A stretch of DNA of 54,421 bases from Cyanobacteria bacterium K_Offshore_surface_m2_239 (GTDB taxonomy: Bacteria > Cyanobacteriota > Cyanobacteriia > PCC-6307 > Cyanobiaceae). The notes below the pieces were generated by a model. It made no database searches. It had not been told where the DNA came from and saw only the letters and a program-made list of their open reading frames with translations. This document shows positions 26,221-34,753 of this stretch, in pieces (position 1 is the stretch's first letter; each line of letters starts with the position of its first letter). The stretch covers positions 1 to 54,421 of the forward strand of contig VGQX01000004.1 of the NCBI GenBank assembly GCA_016882305.1, in the 5' to 3' direction. The translations under genes were made by a program, and so were the position numbers.

Positions 26221-28311
26221 GTGTCGCTTCGCCTCTTCTCTCCCCCTGTGCTCTCGCCGTTTCCGGCGCCCCTGCGCTGGGGGTCCGCCCTCTTGATCAC
26301 AGCCCTGGGCAGTCGCTATCTGGTCTGGCGCCTGACCAGCACACTCAACGTCCATTCCCCACTCTCGACGGCGTTGAGCGTGCTCCTGCTGGCGGCGGAG
26401 CTTCTGCTCCTGAGCCATGGTTTTCTCCAGGTGTGGCTCAGTTGCCTCGGCGGGAGCGACGGCAGCGCAGCGATCGCCGCCGCGACGGCGCGCTTGGAGG
26501 TTGATCGGAGGCGCGCTCCCCAACGTCTGCTCTCGGTGGCTGTGCTGGTGCCCAGCCGCGGCGAACCGGCGGCGGTGATCGAGCGCTGCTTGCGGGGCTG
26601 CCTGGCGATCGACTACCCCCGTCATCAGGTGTGGTTGTTGGACGACAGTGACCGCGAGGAGCTGCGCCGGCTCTGTACCCACCTGGGGTGCGGCTATCTG
26701 GCCCGCACGGAGAACCGCCATGCCAAGGCGGGCAACCTCAACCACGGCTTGGCTCGGGTCCACGCCGACCTGATCGCGGTCTTCGACGCCGATGTCGTTC
26801 CACTCAGCGATTTCCTGCGTCGCACGGTGGGCCTCTTCGCCGATCCTTCCGTGGGCTTTGTGCAGACGCCCCAGACCTACATGAACGCCGATCCGCTGAT
26901 GCGCAACTTGCGGCTGGAGCGCTGGCTGCTGGCCGATGAGGAATCCTTTTACCGCTGGATCGAACCCACGCGCCAACGCCTCGGTGCCGTGGTTTGCGCG
27001 GGCACCTCCTTTGTCATGCGTCGTCAGGCCCTGCTGGCGGTGGGGGGATTCGAGACCGGCACCACCTCAGAGGACCTGGCCACGGGCTTGCGCCTTGTGG
27101 CCGCGGGTCTGCGGGGGGTGTACGTGCCGGAAAAACTGAGTGCGGGTCTGGCGCCGCTGACGATTGGAGCCATGGTGACCCAGCGCTGTCGCTGGGCCAG
27201 CGGCACCCTGCAGATCCTGCGCACGGGGGCCAACCCGCTCACCATCGCCGGCTTGAACCCCTTGCAGCGCCTGGCGTATCTGGAGGGCATCGCCCACTGG
27301 CTGCTGGTGTTTCCCCTCCTGGTATTGGCGGTGGCCCCTCTCACGCTCGGCCTGGAGGACCTGGCGCCCTTGCGGGTGCGCCCAGAGGCGCTGCTGACGG
27401 TCGCTCTCCCCTTTCAGCTCAGCCAGCTCCTGCTGATCCGTTGGCTCAGTGGGCAATCCCGCAGCGCCCTGATGCCGGAGCTCTACCGCTGGGTGTTGGC
27501 CTGGCCCCTGGCGGTCACCGTGGTCGGCACGTGTCTGGGGCGCCCCCAGCCCTTTCGCGTCACCCCGAAGGCTCCGGCCGCTCGCCCGGGGGAGGCCCCC
27601 AACGCTCGCCTCCTGGCGCCGCTCTTGGCCCTGCTCGCCGTGCAGGGCGTCGCCTTGGTCCGATTGATTCTGCTTCTGCTGAACGATTGGTCGGGGAGGC
27701 TCCCCCTGACGGATGGACGGGGAACGCTGGTGGTGCTGGGCCTCACTTGGTCGCTGCTCAACGGGCTATTGCTCCTGGCGGCGAGCCGAGCCTGTTGGGA
27801 TCGTCCCCGAGAGGATGGGGTGCCTTGGTTGGCGCCTGCCTTGGGGGGCTGGGGGCTCACTGCGGCGGGGGTGAGGCCGTTGGTGGTGAGCGCGATCAGT
27901 GAGCGGGGCTGTGAGGTGCGGCTGAGTCTGGAGTCCTGCTCGGACGGGGGGGGGGCGGGAAGCTGGGCGGAGCCGGCCAGGGTGTGTTTGGATCATCCGC
28001 TGCTCTGCCAGGACCTTTGGCCCGTGCGGTGCGAATGTAGGGCGCCACTCGGGCGAAGGCCAGGCGGGAGCTGGGCCTTGGGGCGCAGAGCTGAGGTGAG
28101 GGAAACCGGCGTGTGGCTGGGATTGCGTTGGGACGCTCTCACTCCCGATCAGGTGGACCGCCTGCAGACCTACCTGTATCGACGGCCAGGGCTTTGGCCG
28201 ACCCTGCCAGCCCCCTGGGATCCCCTGGCACTGGCGGTGATGGGGCGTCGCTTGCTGCAAAGGATCCCGCCGGAGAGCTGGTTTTCGCGCAGCGTCATGC
28301 CCATCCGCTGA
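26221..28311 (+). CDS. BcsA/CelA-like processive glycosyltransferase (GT2)
   Basis: A 696-residue membrane glycosyltransferase that would polymerise and export a beta-glycan from a nucleotide sugar. Two N-terminal TM segments precede the GT2 domain with LLDDSD (about 139), the FDADVVP DxD motif (about 181), TSEDLATG (catalytic Asp, about 282) and QRCRWASG (QxxRW, about 321). Several TM helices follow, then a C-terminal soluble domain from about 560 that could be PilZ-like, though the RxxxR motif is not clear. The start is GTG 26221. No BcsB, BcsZ or other bcs genes are adjacent, so it is an orphan; cellulose is possible but not established. Confidence 0.85.
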   Translation: MSLRLFSPPVLSPFPAPLRWGSALLITALGSRYLVWRLTSTLNVHSPLSTALSVLLLAAELLLLSHGFLQVWLSCLGGSDGSAAIAAATARLEVDRRRAPQRLLSVAVLVPSRGEPAAVIERCLRGCLAIDYPRHQVWLLDDSDREELRRLCTHLGCGYLARTENRHAKAGNLNHGLARVHADLIAVFDADVVPLSDFLRRTVGLFADPSVGFVQTPQTYMNADPLMRNLRLERWLLADEESFYRWIEPTRQRLGAVVCAGTSFVMRRQALLAVGGFETGTTSEDLATGLRLVAAGLRGVYVPEKLSAGLAPLTIGAMVTQRCRWASGTLQILRTGANPLTIAGLNPLQRLAYLEGIAHWLLVFPLLVLAVAPLTLGLEDLAPLRVRPEALLTVALPFQLSQLLLIRWLSGQSRSALMPELYRWVLAWPLAVTVVGTCLGRPQPFRVTPKAPAARPGEAPNARLLAPLLALLAVQGVALVRLILLLLNDWSGRLPLTDGRGTLVVLGLTWSLLNGLLLLAASRACWDRPREDGVPWLAPALGGWGLTAAGVRPLVVSAISERGCEVRLSLESCSDGGGAGSWAEPARVCLDHPLLCQDLWPVRCECRAPLGRRPGGSWALGRRAEVRETGVWLGLRWDALTPDQVDRLQTYLYRRPGLWPTLPAPWDPLALAVMGRRLLQRIPPESWFSRSVMPIR

Positions 28312-28364
28312 TCGGCAGAGCCGACGGTTAATGAAGACCGAGAGAGCGCCGCATGCCACCGATT

Positions 28365-28852
28365 TCAGGGGGTGAGCCAGAAGCGAGAGCATGATTCCGT
28401 AGCCAACAGCGCGGAGCCACTGGTTGCCCCTCCACTCTGCTCCTTGCGTTCGACGGCTGGGATGTAAAGAGCACATAGAAAGTAAGGGGTTTTCTGGGTT
28501 GCATTACTGCTCAAGGTCAGCAGCAACTTCTTCATCTTGTTGGGCACAAGTTTAAAGCTTGCTGGCGCGAGCTGCACACCTTCTGTCAGCACTTCCCCGG
28601 CTTGGGTTGGATCGCTGCTTGGTCCCTTGACCCGGACTGTGATGTTCACAGGTTCGGAGCGCGAATGAGAAACTTGGAACTTGATGCGTGCGGTTTGATT
28701 TCGCAACTTGAATTCCTTCCGCCCGTGTTGGAAATGTCGCAGAAGCTTGGGCTGGAACCAGAAGCATTGATATCGGCTGATGTACCAGCGAGGCCGGTCG
28801 CGGGTGCGCAGAGCAGAGAGAAAAGCGTTGCAAAGACGACTTTGTTTTTCAT
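28365..28852 (-). pseudogene. Frameshifted secreted protein with fimbrial-chaperone-like domain
   Basis: ATG 28852 opens a signal peptide (MKNKVVFATLFSLLCAPATG), then a short mature N-terminus ending SPSFCDISNTGG. At about 28717-28724 the sense jumps frame to KEFKLRNQTARIKFQVSHSR, later FKLVPNKMKKLLLTL and TPYFLCALYIP, ending at 28365. One missing base in the GGCGGAAGG context restores a protein of about 162 residues. The second part resembles the N-terminal beta-sandwich of periplasmic pilus chaperones (strand spacing, VNITVRVKG, poly-basic strand). No usher or pilin gene is near. The gene is either a recent pseudogene or affected by sequence error. Confidence 0.6.
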
Positions 28853-29014
28853 GGGAAGAAGTTTCGAGAGGACGTTGCCCGTGAGGGCTCACTTGTCATA
28901 GAGGCAATCCATCGGTGGGGTCAAGGAAAAAGGACGTGCCCCTGCCTTTTTGGGCCAGTGAGATCGTTAATGGCATTTGTCTCACATACTCTCGTTTTGT
29001 CTCTGTGAACGGCA

Positions 29015-29317
29015 ATGCCTAAACGTCGAATCCATCCGCCTGAGTTCAAGGCCCAAGTTGTGCTGGATGCCCTCGGTAGCAAAAAGACATTGTCTGAACT
29101 TGCTGCTAGCCATGAACTGCATCCAGTCCAGGTATGCCAATGGAAACAACATGCCTTGAAGCATTTGCCAGATCTGTTTCGACATCCAGATCGTGAGGAT
29201 CAAGATCGCTCCGCTGATTCCTTAAGCAAGCGGTTGGCCAGATTGGAGCCAGCCAATTCAGAATTGATGAATGAGATTCAATGGCTCAAAAAAAATTCTA
29301 CAATTACGATCAGCTGA
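29015..29317 (+). CDS. IS3-family OrfA (helix-turn-helix protein)
   Basis: A 100-residue protein. The start MPKRRIHPPEFKAQVVLDAL, then KTLSELAASHELHPVQVCQW, is the transposase_8/HTH type that binds the element ends. It is followed by a C-terminal leucine-zipper-like helix (SLSKRLARLEPANSELMNEI). It ends just after the A8 run at 29288-29295, where ribosomes would shift to the OrfB frame. Confidence 0.8.
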   Translation: MPKRRIHPPEFKAQVVLDALGSKKTLSELAASHELHPVQVCQWKQHALKHLPDLFRHPDREDQDRSADSLSKRLARLEPANSELMNEIQWLKKNSTITIS

Positions 29318-30306
29318 CCTTGCGCTCACTCCTGGAGCCAGATCATCCATGTATCTCGTTACGACAACAATGTAAATTGATCGGTGTCAACAGATCAAGT
29401 TATTATTATCGACCCGCTGCTATCTATTGCAAATCACCTCAGCTTGCCCACCTGATCGATCGGTTCTGTGCACTGGATCCACGAATCAGTTGTCGTCATC
29501 TCTTGTCGCAACTAAATGCCCATGGCTTTGCTCTGTGTAAAACAACTCTTCATCGTCTCCTCTGCCGGTTGGGATTTGCGCCTTTTGAGCGAAAATTAAC
29601 CAGGTTGTTGGAAGCCCGACTTCTGCAAATGCCGCCCCTTCCCGTGCAAGGGGAGGGATTTGAACAACATGGTGAGCAGTGGATTCTTGATTTTGCGTAC
29701 TGGCCCTCCTCCCAAGGGGATTTTTTTGCTTCTCTGCTGGTGGACGCTGGCTCGCGCAATTGTTTGGCCTGGGGTCTTTCCGATCGTCTCTCGCCAGATC
29801 TGGTGACCCGGGTGTTGTGGGGGGCCATGGAGACCCACCCCTTGCCCCTCCTGCTTCGCTGTGAAACGGTTCTGCCCTATGTCAGTTCGCGTTGCTTGCG
29901 AGACCTGTTGCGGGCCGGCATCAGTGTTGTGGGACCCTTGTGGTTGGGATCACTGCAGGGTTCCGGTCGGTCCACTGTGTTGTCTCCCATTTGGACAGGA
30001 TTGAAGCAAGCTGCTGAATTTCTGCGTTCCGCACACGGCCCACGCAGTGAGGCCTCGATTCTTGATCAGGTGATCCGGGAGGGAAATGAACGGATGGCCA
30101 GAGATCGTGATTCGGATGAGGGAAGTTCTTCCCTCGGCTTGGAGCCCGTCAGGCTGCCAGCTGCCAGGACCCTTTGGGCGGGGTTTAACGATGCTCGTCC
30201 GATCCTGCCGGAGGTTGAGGACCAATCAAAAAGTTTTTTGACTCACACCATCCCCTTCCCCACCCGCCGAAGGACGGATCCGAACCAGCGGCAATCCATG
30301 GGTTGA
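29281..30306 (+). CDS. IS3-family OrfB-like protein with altered DDE residues
   Basis: A 341-residue open frame. The N-terminus LRQQCKLIGVNRSSYYYRP is the typical IS3 OrfB HTH_21-type region. The integrase-like core starts at QWILDFAYWPSSQGDFFASL, where the first Asp is kept. At the position of the second Asp (HSDQGSQYTS in active enzymes) it reads RCETVLPYVSS, placing Glu there. At the final Glu (IESFWSSLK) it reads LSPIWTGLK, with Ser. The last ~60 residues have no IS3 look. The frame is nevertheless uninterrupted, so either decay is young by substitution only or the protein was kept for a non-transposase role. Confidence 0.65.
   Translation: MAQKKFYNYDQLTLRSLLEPDHPCISLRQQCKLIGVNRSSYYYRPAAIYCKSPQLAHLIDRFCALDPRISCRHLLSQLNAHGFALCKTTLHRLLCRLGFAPFERKLTRLLEARLLQMPPLPVQGEGFEQHGEQWILDFAYWPSSQGDFFASLLVDAGSRNCLAWGLSDRLSPDLVTRVLWGAMETHPLPLLLRCETVLPYVSSRCLRDLLRAGISVVGPLWLGSLQGSGRSTVLSPIWTGLKQAAEFLRSAHGPRSEASILDQVIREGNERMARDRDSDEGSSSLGLEPVRLPAARTLWAGFNDARPILPEVEDQSKSFLTHTIPFPTRRRTDPNQRQSMG
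29288..29295 (+). promoter_or_regulatory. Programmed -1 frameshift site (A8 run)
   Basis: Eight consecutive A residues where OrfA codons (AAA AAA AAT) can slip by -1 into the OrfB frame, the standard way IS3 elements make the OrfAB transposase. It is inferred from frame relationship and position. Confidence 0.6.
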
Positions 30307-30393
30307 GGCCAGAACCGGCGTCTCTTGGCCCTGGTGCCGCCCTTGCGGCGATGGCTTTTGCTTGACTGGTGACCGTGACTGGACGGAGCTCCC

Positions 30394-31905
30394 TTGACGT
30401 GTCTGTTGATCGCGGGGGACCTGCCGGTGATTGCCGGAGACGAGCAGGCCCTCCAGACCTTGAATCGGGACCCTGTTGAGGCGGGCCCTCCAGCCCCCTT
30501 GGCGCCGCGCTTGGCTCACGTTCGCTCCGCTTTCGCCTGTGCGCTGCACATGCACCAACCGACGATCCCCGCCGGTCGTCAAGGGGAACTGATCTCCCAT
30601 TTGCAGTACATGTTTGAGCATCCCGATGAAGGAGACAACCACAACGCCAATGCTTTTGCCCATTGTTATCAGCGCCTGAGCACAATCCTGCCTCAATTGA
30701 TCCAAGAGGGTTGTGATCCGCGGATCATGTTGGATTATTCCGGCAACTTGTTGTGGGGATTTCAACAGATGGGACGAGAAGATATTTTGACATCCTTGCG
30801 CAGCCTCACCTGTGATCCACCGTTTCATCGCCATGTGGAATGGTTGGGAACCTTCTGGAGTCATGCGGTTGCTCCTTCGACGCCGATTCCAGATCTGAAG
30901 TTGCAGATCTTGGCCTGGCAGCATCACTTTGCCTCCTTGTTTGGCCGGGAGGCCTTGCGCCGTGTGCGTGGATTCTCTCTTCCAGAGATGCATCTGCCCA
31001 ACCACCCGGACACTCTCTATGCAACCGTCAAAGCGCTGCGGGAGTGTGGCTATCGCTGGCTCATGGTGCAGGAGGACAGCGTGGAGACCTTGGAGGGTCA
31101 ACGCCTGGCTCCAGAACAACGCTGGATTCCTAATCAACTCGTAGCCCGCAATTCAGATGGGGAGACGGCGACGATCTTGGCGTTGATCAAAACCCAAGGG
31201 TCTGACACAAAGCTGGTGGGGCAAATGCAACCTTATTATGAAGCTCTTGGCCTGGAAAGACAAATCGTTGCTGGGCAGGGGATTCCATCCTTGGTTTCGC
31301 AAATCGCTGATGGGGAGAATGGTGGGGTGATGATGAATGAATTTCCCCCTGCGTTTTGCCAGGCGCATCACCGTTGTGCCGCTGCGGGCCCTCTGGCAGA
31401 GACCGTGGCGATGAATGGCAGTGAATACCTTGATCTTCTGGCTGACCGTGGACTTCGCGATGAAGATTACCCTCGGATTCAAGCGGTTCATCAACATCGA
31501 CTCTGGAGCATGGTCGGTCCGTCCCCCACGCGCGAGAGCGTTGCGGCGGCCATCGTCCGCCTTGGCGACTCCGATCCCCAGCTGAAGATGGTCGGCGCCT
31601 CGTGGACCAACAACCTCAGCTGGGTGGAGGGCTATGACAATGTGCTGGAGCCAATGCAGGCGTTCAGCGCCCGTTTTCATCAACGCTTCGACCCGTTGGT
31701 GGAGCGCACACCTGCTGTCACCCGCAGTCGGCCTTACCAGGAGGCCCTGCTGGCGTTGCTGCTGCTGGAAACGAGTTGTTTTCGCTATTGGGGGCAAGGT
31801 CGTTGGACGGACTATGCCAAGCACATTCATCGCTGCGGCACAGCCGCGCTAGAGGCTCTGTCCGAGGCCTCGATCGAGGAATTCGAGGGCAATTCCGAGG
31901 GGTGA
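30394..31905 (+). CDS. Glycoside hydrolase family 57-like protein
   Basis: A 503-residue protein of the GH57 (alpha-amylase/4-alpha-glucanotransferase/branching enzyme) type. ACALHMHQPTIPAG holds the HxHxP-like motif of strand 1 of the (beta/alpha)7 barrel. LDYSGNLLWGFQQM and a region around RVRGFSLPEMHLPNH are also typical; the Glu of FSLPEMHL is a candidate nucleophile. The start is TTG 30394; the in-frame sequence begins right after a stop at 30376-30378, and no ATG lies before the conserved region. The substrate is uncertain, probably an alpha-glucan. GC is intermediate between the IS element and the chromosome. Confidence 0.75.
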   Translation: MTCLLIAGDLPVIAGDEQALQTLNRDPVEAGPPAPLAPRLAHVRSAFACALHMHQPTIPAGRQGELISHLQYMFEHPDEGDNHNANAFAHCYQRLSTILPQLIQEGCDPRIMLDYSGNLLWGFQQMGREDILTSLRSLTCDPPFHRHVEWLGTFWSHAVAPSTPIPDLKLQILAWQHHFASLFGREALRRVRGFSLPEMHLPNHPDTLYATVKALRECGYRWLMVQEDSVETLEGQRLAPEQRWIPNQLVARNSDGETATILALIKTQGSDTKLVGQMQPYYEALGLERQIVAGQGIPSLVSQIADGENGGVMMNEFPPAFCQAHHRCAAAGPLAETVAMNGSEYLDLLADRGLRDEDYPRIQAVHQHRLWSMVGPSPTRESVAAAIVRLGDSDPQLKMVGASWTNNLSWVEGYDNVLEPMQAFSARFHQRFDPLVERTPAVTRSRPYQEALLALLLLETSCFRYWGQGRWTDYAKHIHRCGTAALEALSEASIEEFEGNSEG

Positions 31906-31991
31906 ACATCAGCGGATGACGTGACGAGTGGTGTAGCGCTCTGCCTCGCTCTAGGCTTGATTCAACATCACACACCGGCCCGATCCTGGCG

Positions 31992-33344
31992 CTAAGGACA
32001 GAGCGCCACGTTCTGCGCGTCGCGCAACACGCGCCCGATGGTGGCATTGGGTGCCGAGGCGCCGTTGGAAATGGCGCTGAAGTAGCGCGGTCCTGTCTCT
32101 GTGAGCAGCAGGCCACTGATGGAACGCACACCGGTGAGCGTGCCCGTCTTCGCGTAGACGCGGCCGGCCAGCGGCGTCCCCACGTAGAGGTTCTTGAGGG
32201 TGCCGCGGCGACCAGCGATGGCCATGGAGGACACATAGGCGCGCCCGTAGGGATGTTGATCCATGCGCATCAACAGGGCGGTGAGGAAGCGGCTGGTGAG
32301 GCGATTGGCGCGATCGAGGCCACTGCCATCGGCCACCCGCACCCCCTCCATCGGCAGACCCTGCTGGCTCAACCAGACGGTTTGACGCCGCACCGCTTCG
32401 GGCAGCTCCCAGGTGCCAGCCCCGGAGCGGAGCAACACCTCGGCGGTGAAGTTGTGGCTGTCGGTGTTGGCCAAGCTCAGGAGACCCTGCATGGTGGTGG
32501 AGGGCTCCTCATGGACCAACACCGCATCGGTGGGGAGGGGTTGGTCGGCGGACACCACCTGCATCTGAATGTCGCCGCCCTGCTGGTTGGCGGTGCGTCG
32601 CATCAGCGCCTGGAGCCGGGAGACCGGGTTGCTGACAGCGTCATCGATGGCGTTGCTCGTGACCGCCAGCCGGGTGATCGGCGCCCCGTACCACTGGGCG
32701 CGATCGGCGTAATGCCATCCCTGAGGCCACCAGCTCTGTTGGGGCACCTCCGCCACCTGCAGACGCACCACTCCGCCAGCCTGGCCGGTGGAGCCACCGG
32801 AACGGAGGGCGAGCTGGGTGAAGCGCTGCAGCTGCGGCAAGGCCAGATCCGGGTCCCCCTCACCGGTCAGGCGCAGGGTGCCGTCCGCCAGGCGCCAGAG
32901 CTGGGTGTTCAGCCGGAAGTCCGGCCCCAGCCGATCGAGGGCAAAGGCCGTGCTCACCAGCTTCTGGTTCGAGGCAGGCACCCGCGGGCGGGTGCCGTTC
33001 ACATCCGCCAGCAACCGTCCGGAGGCATCGGCGATGCTGACGCTCCACACCTCCCGCTCGCCCGCCAGTTGGGCGGCCAAGCGCTGCTGGAGGGCCGGGC
33101 AGCTGGGCTCGCTGCCCAGGCTGGGCACCCCCAGGGCGGGCGTGAGGGGCGGCAGGGGCAACACCGGCACCGTCCGTCGTCCACCCTGCAGACCAGGCAG
33201 GGCGGGAGACGAGGCCAGGGCCGCGCCACCGGCGACGATCGGAGAGAGCAGCGCGAGGCTGAGTCCAGCCGCCAGGGAGCGACGGTTCAAGCGCGGTGCC
33301 AGGGGGTGGGGAGGGGTTGTGCGGTCCAGGAAGGAGGAAGGCAT
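31992..33344 (-). CDS. dacB: D-alanyl-D-alanine carboxypeptidase/endopeptidase (PBP4, peptidase S13)
   Basis: Trims and cleaves peptidoglycan cross-links in the periplasm. The 450-residue protein carries a Tat-like signal (NRRSLAAGLSLALLSPIVAG) and the three penicillin-binding motifs: SxxK in ASNQKLVSTAF, SxN in TDSHNFTAEVL and KTG in YAKTGTLTG. ATG 33344 is one base from the stop of the DUF4330 gene upstream, so the two form an operon. Its stop faces the GH57 stop across an 86-base spacer with no obvious hairpin. Confidence 0.92.
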   Translation of the reverse strand: MPSSFLDRTTPPHPLAPRLNRRSLAAGLSLALLSPIVAGGAALASSPALPGLQGGRRTVPVLPLPPLTPALGVPSLGSEPSCPALQQRLAAQLAGEREVWSVSIADASGRLLADVNGTRPRVPASNQKLVSTAFALDRLGPDFRLNTQLWRLADGTLRLTGEGDPDLALPQLQRFTQLALRSGGSTGQAGGVVRLQVAEVPQQSWWPQGWHYADRAQWYGAPITRLAVTSNAIDDAVSNPVSRLQALMRRTANQQGGDIQMQVVSADQPLPTDAVLVHEEPSTTMQGLLSLANTDSHNFTAEVLLRSGAGTWELPEAVRRQTVWLSQQGLPMEGVRVADGSGLDRANRLTSRFLTALLMRMDQHPYGRAYVSSMAIAGRRGTLKNLYVGTPLAGRVYAKTGTLTGVRSISGLLLTETGPRYFSAISNGASAPNATIGRVLRDAQNVALCP

Positions 33345-33345
33345 C

Positions 33346-33885
33346 TCAGGATTGGCCCCCGACGACGAGGTTGGTGACATTGCCGCTGAAGCGGTAGTTG
33401 GACCCCTCCAGTTCCACTGGCGCGCCGATCTTCAGGGTCTGGTTGCCCAGCACCACCCCGCCGCCGCCCCGGCGGCCCTGGCCTTCCAGAATGAAGCGGG
33501 CGTCGAAAGTGCCGAAGGTCCTCTGGTTGGGATCGGGGGTGGAGATCAGTTTGCCCTCGGGGGTGAGGATCGTGAGACGGCGCTGGAGGGCCTCCAGCCG
33601 GGCGATCCTCACCTTGCCGTGGGGAGCGTTGCGGATGACGATCGACACCTCCCCTTCCGCCGCGATGGCGCGGAACAAGGCGGCGCTGTCCGCAGCGGGT
33701 TCGCCCCGCACATCCACCGACACCTTGACTGGCACCACACCACCGGTGGCCTTATCGACGGCGTTGGAGAGCTTGGGACTCCAGATCACCCCCGCCGCAG
33801 CCAACAGCACGGCCGCCCCTGCGGCGAGGTCCACCAAGCTCCAACGGCCGGACGGTGGGTTCGTGGAGTGGGGTTCGCTGGCCAT
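33346..33885 (-). CDS. DUF4330 family membrane-anchored protein
   Basis: A 179-residue protein with one N-terminal membrane segment (LVDLAAGAAVLLAAAGVIW, about 17-35) and an external beta-rich domain. It matches the cyanobacterial DUF4330 pattern as I remember it. Function is unknown. ATG 33885 is favoured over an upstream in-frame start because the extra residues are low-complexity and it places the TM near the N-terminus. It lies immediately upstream of dacB, so a link to the cell envelope is plausible. Confidence 0.75.
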   Translation of the reverse strand: MASEPHSTNPPSGRWSLVDLAAGAAVLLAAAGVIWSPKLSNAVDKATGGVVPVKVSVDVRGEPAADSAALFRAIAAEGEVSIVIRNAPHGKVRIARLEALQRRLTILTPEGKLISTPDPNQRTFGTFDARFILEGQGRRGGGGVVLGNQTLKIGAPVELEGSNYRFSGNVTNLVVGGQS

Positions 33886-34038
33886 GGGCACGTGTCGGTC
33901 GGCGAAGTTTAAGGGGGGTCCCGGCGCAAGACCAGCCTCATCCGCCACGGGTTCCGCCCGCCGCTTCCGCATCGTGCCGCACCTCGCCTTGCCACACCTC
34001 GCCGTGCAGCCGTGTCCTCGTCCCCGGAGGACTCGCGA

Positions 34039-34740
34039 TCAGCGCTGGAGGTTGTCGATCAGATCCCCGAGAGACCGCAGTTGCCGCCCCAAGCCGCCGT
34101 CTTCCCCGCTGAGGGCGGCGTCTTGCTCCTCCGCGGAGGGTTTCTGGGGGAAGCGGGCGGCCAGGCGGAAGCCATCGGGATCGAGGCGATAAAGCTCCCA
34201 GTCGCCGGGATGCGCGCGACTGAGGGCGGCGTTGGCGAAGGGTTGAAGGGCGTAGGCCGCCTGCCACTGGGCCAGGAAGCCCTTGCGCCGTGCCCGCGCC
34301 ACACTGCCGATGCCCACCGCCGCATCCTCCAGGGTGGGGTTGAGCAGCACGATGGGCCCCGGATGGGCCTCGCAGACCGCCTCCACCAGGTCGTAGTCGG
34401 AGGGGCCGGGCCCCACCAGCAGGAGCCGCTCGCTGGTGGGGCCCTCCGTCGGGGGCCGGCGCCGCTGGTCGCCGAGGCTGGTGATCATGGGCGCCAACTC
34501 CCCCCCGTCACGCCGGGCCAGGGCGGTGGCGCCCGCGTCAGGGAACACCACCCTGAGGGCGGGTGAGCACTCCCGCAGCCCCGCAGCCAGCCGCAGGGCC
34601 AGCGGCAGCAGCTTCAGCCCCTCAAAGCGCAGGTCTGCGGTCCAGCGCTGGCGGCCATCGCTGGAGAAGGCGGAATCCAGCGCTTGCAGGACTTGCGCCT
34701 CGGCCTGGCGCAGATCGGACGGGAGCATGGAGTCGGTCAA
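34039..34740 (-). CDS. DUF1995 family protein
   Basis: A 233-residue soluble protein with the DUF1995 layout: an N-terminal helix, FEGLKLLPLALRLA, LRVVFPDAGATALARRD, and RLLLVGPGPSDYDLVEAVCE followed by PIVLLNPTLED. The family is found in cyanobacteria and plastids, where a plant member (LPA3) assists photosystem II assembly. The role here is inferred only from that. ATG 34728 is an alternative start. It is separated from the desulfurase gene by 13 bases on the same strand. Confidence 0.78.
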   Translation of the reverse strand: MTDSMLPSDLRQAEAQVLQALDSAFSSDGRQRWTADLRFEGLKLLPLALRLAAGLRECSPALRVVFPDAGATALARRDGGELAPMITSLGDQRRRPPTEGPTSERLLLVGPGPSDYDLVEAVCEAHPGPIVLLNPTLEDAAVGIGSVARARRKGFLAQWQAAYALQPFANAALSRAHPGDWELYRLDPDGFRLAARFPQKPSAEEQDAALSGEDGGLGRQLRSLGDLIDNLQR

Positions 34741-34753
34741 GATGGCGCGAACC

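Larger units (their letters stand above)
29015..30306 (+). mobile_element. IS3-family-derived element, inactive-looking
   Basis: Two overlapping frames have the orfA/orfB layout of IS3 elements with a slippery A-run between them. The DNA is much more AT-rich than its surroundings (23 of 60 bases G or C at 29341-29400). I could not find convincing terminal inverted repeats or a target duplication. Catalytic residues of the DDE domain are changed, so autonomous transposition is unlikely. Limits given are those of the coding frames. Confidence 0.65.

Noticed and set aside
28893-30393. Terminal inverted repeats and target duplication of the IS3-like element
   Set aside because: Both flanks were compared by eye; no pair of ends longer than a few bases matched.
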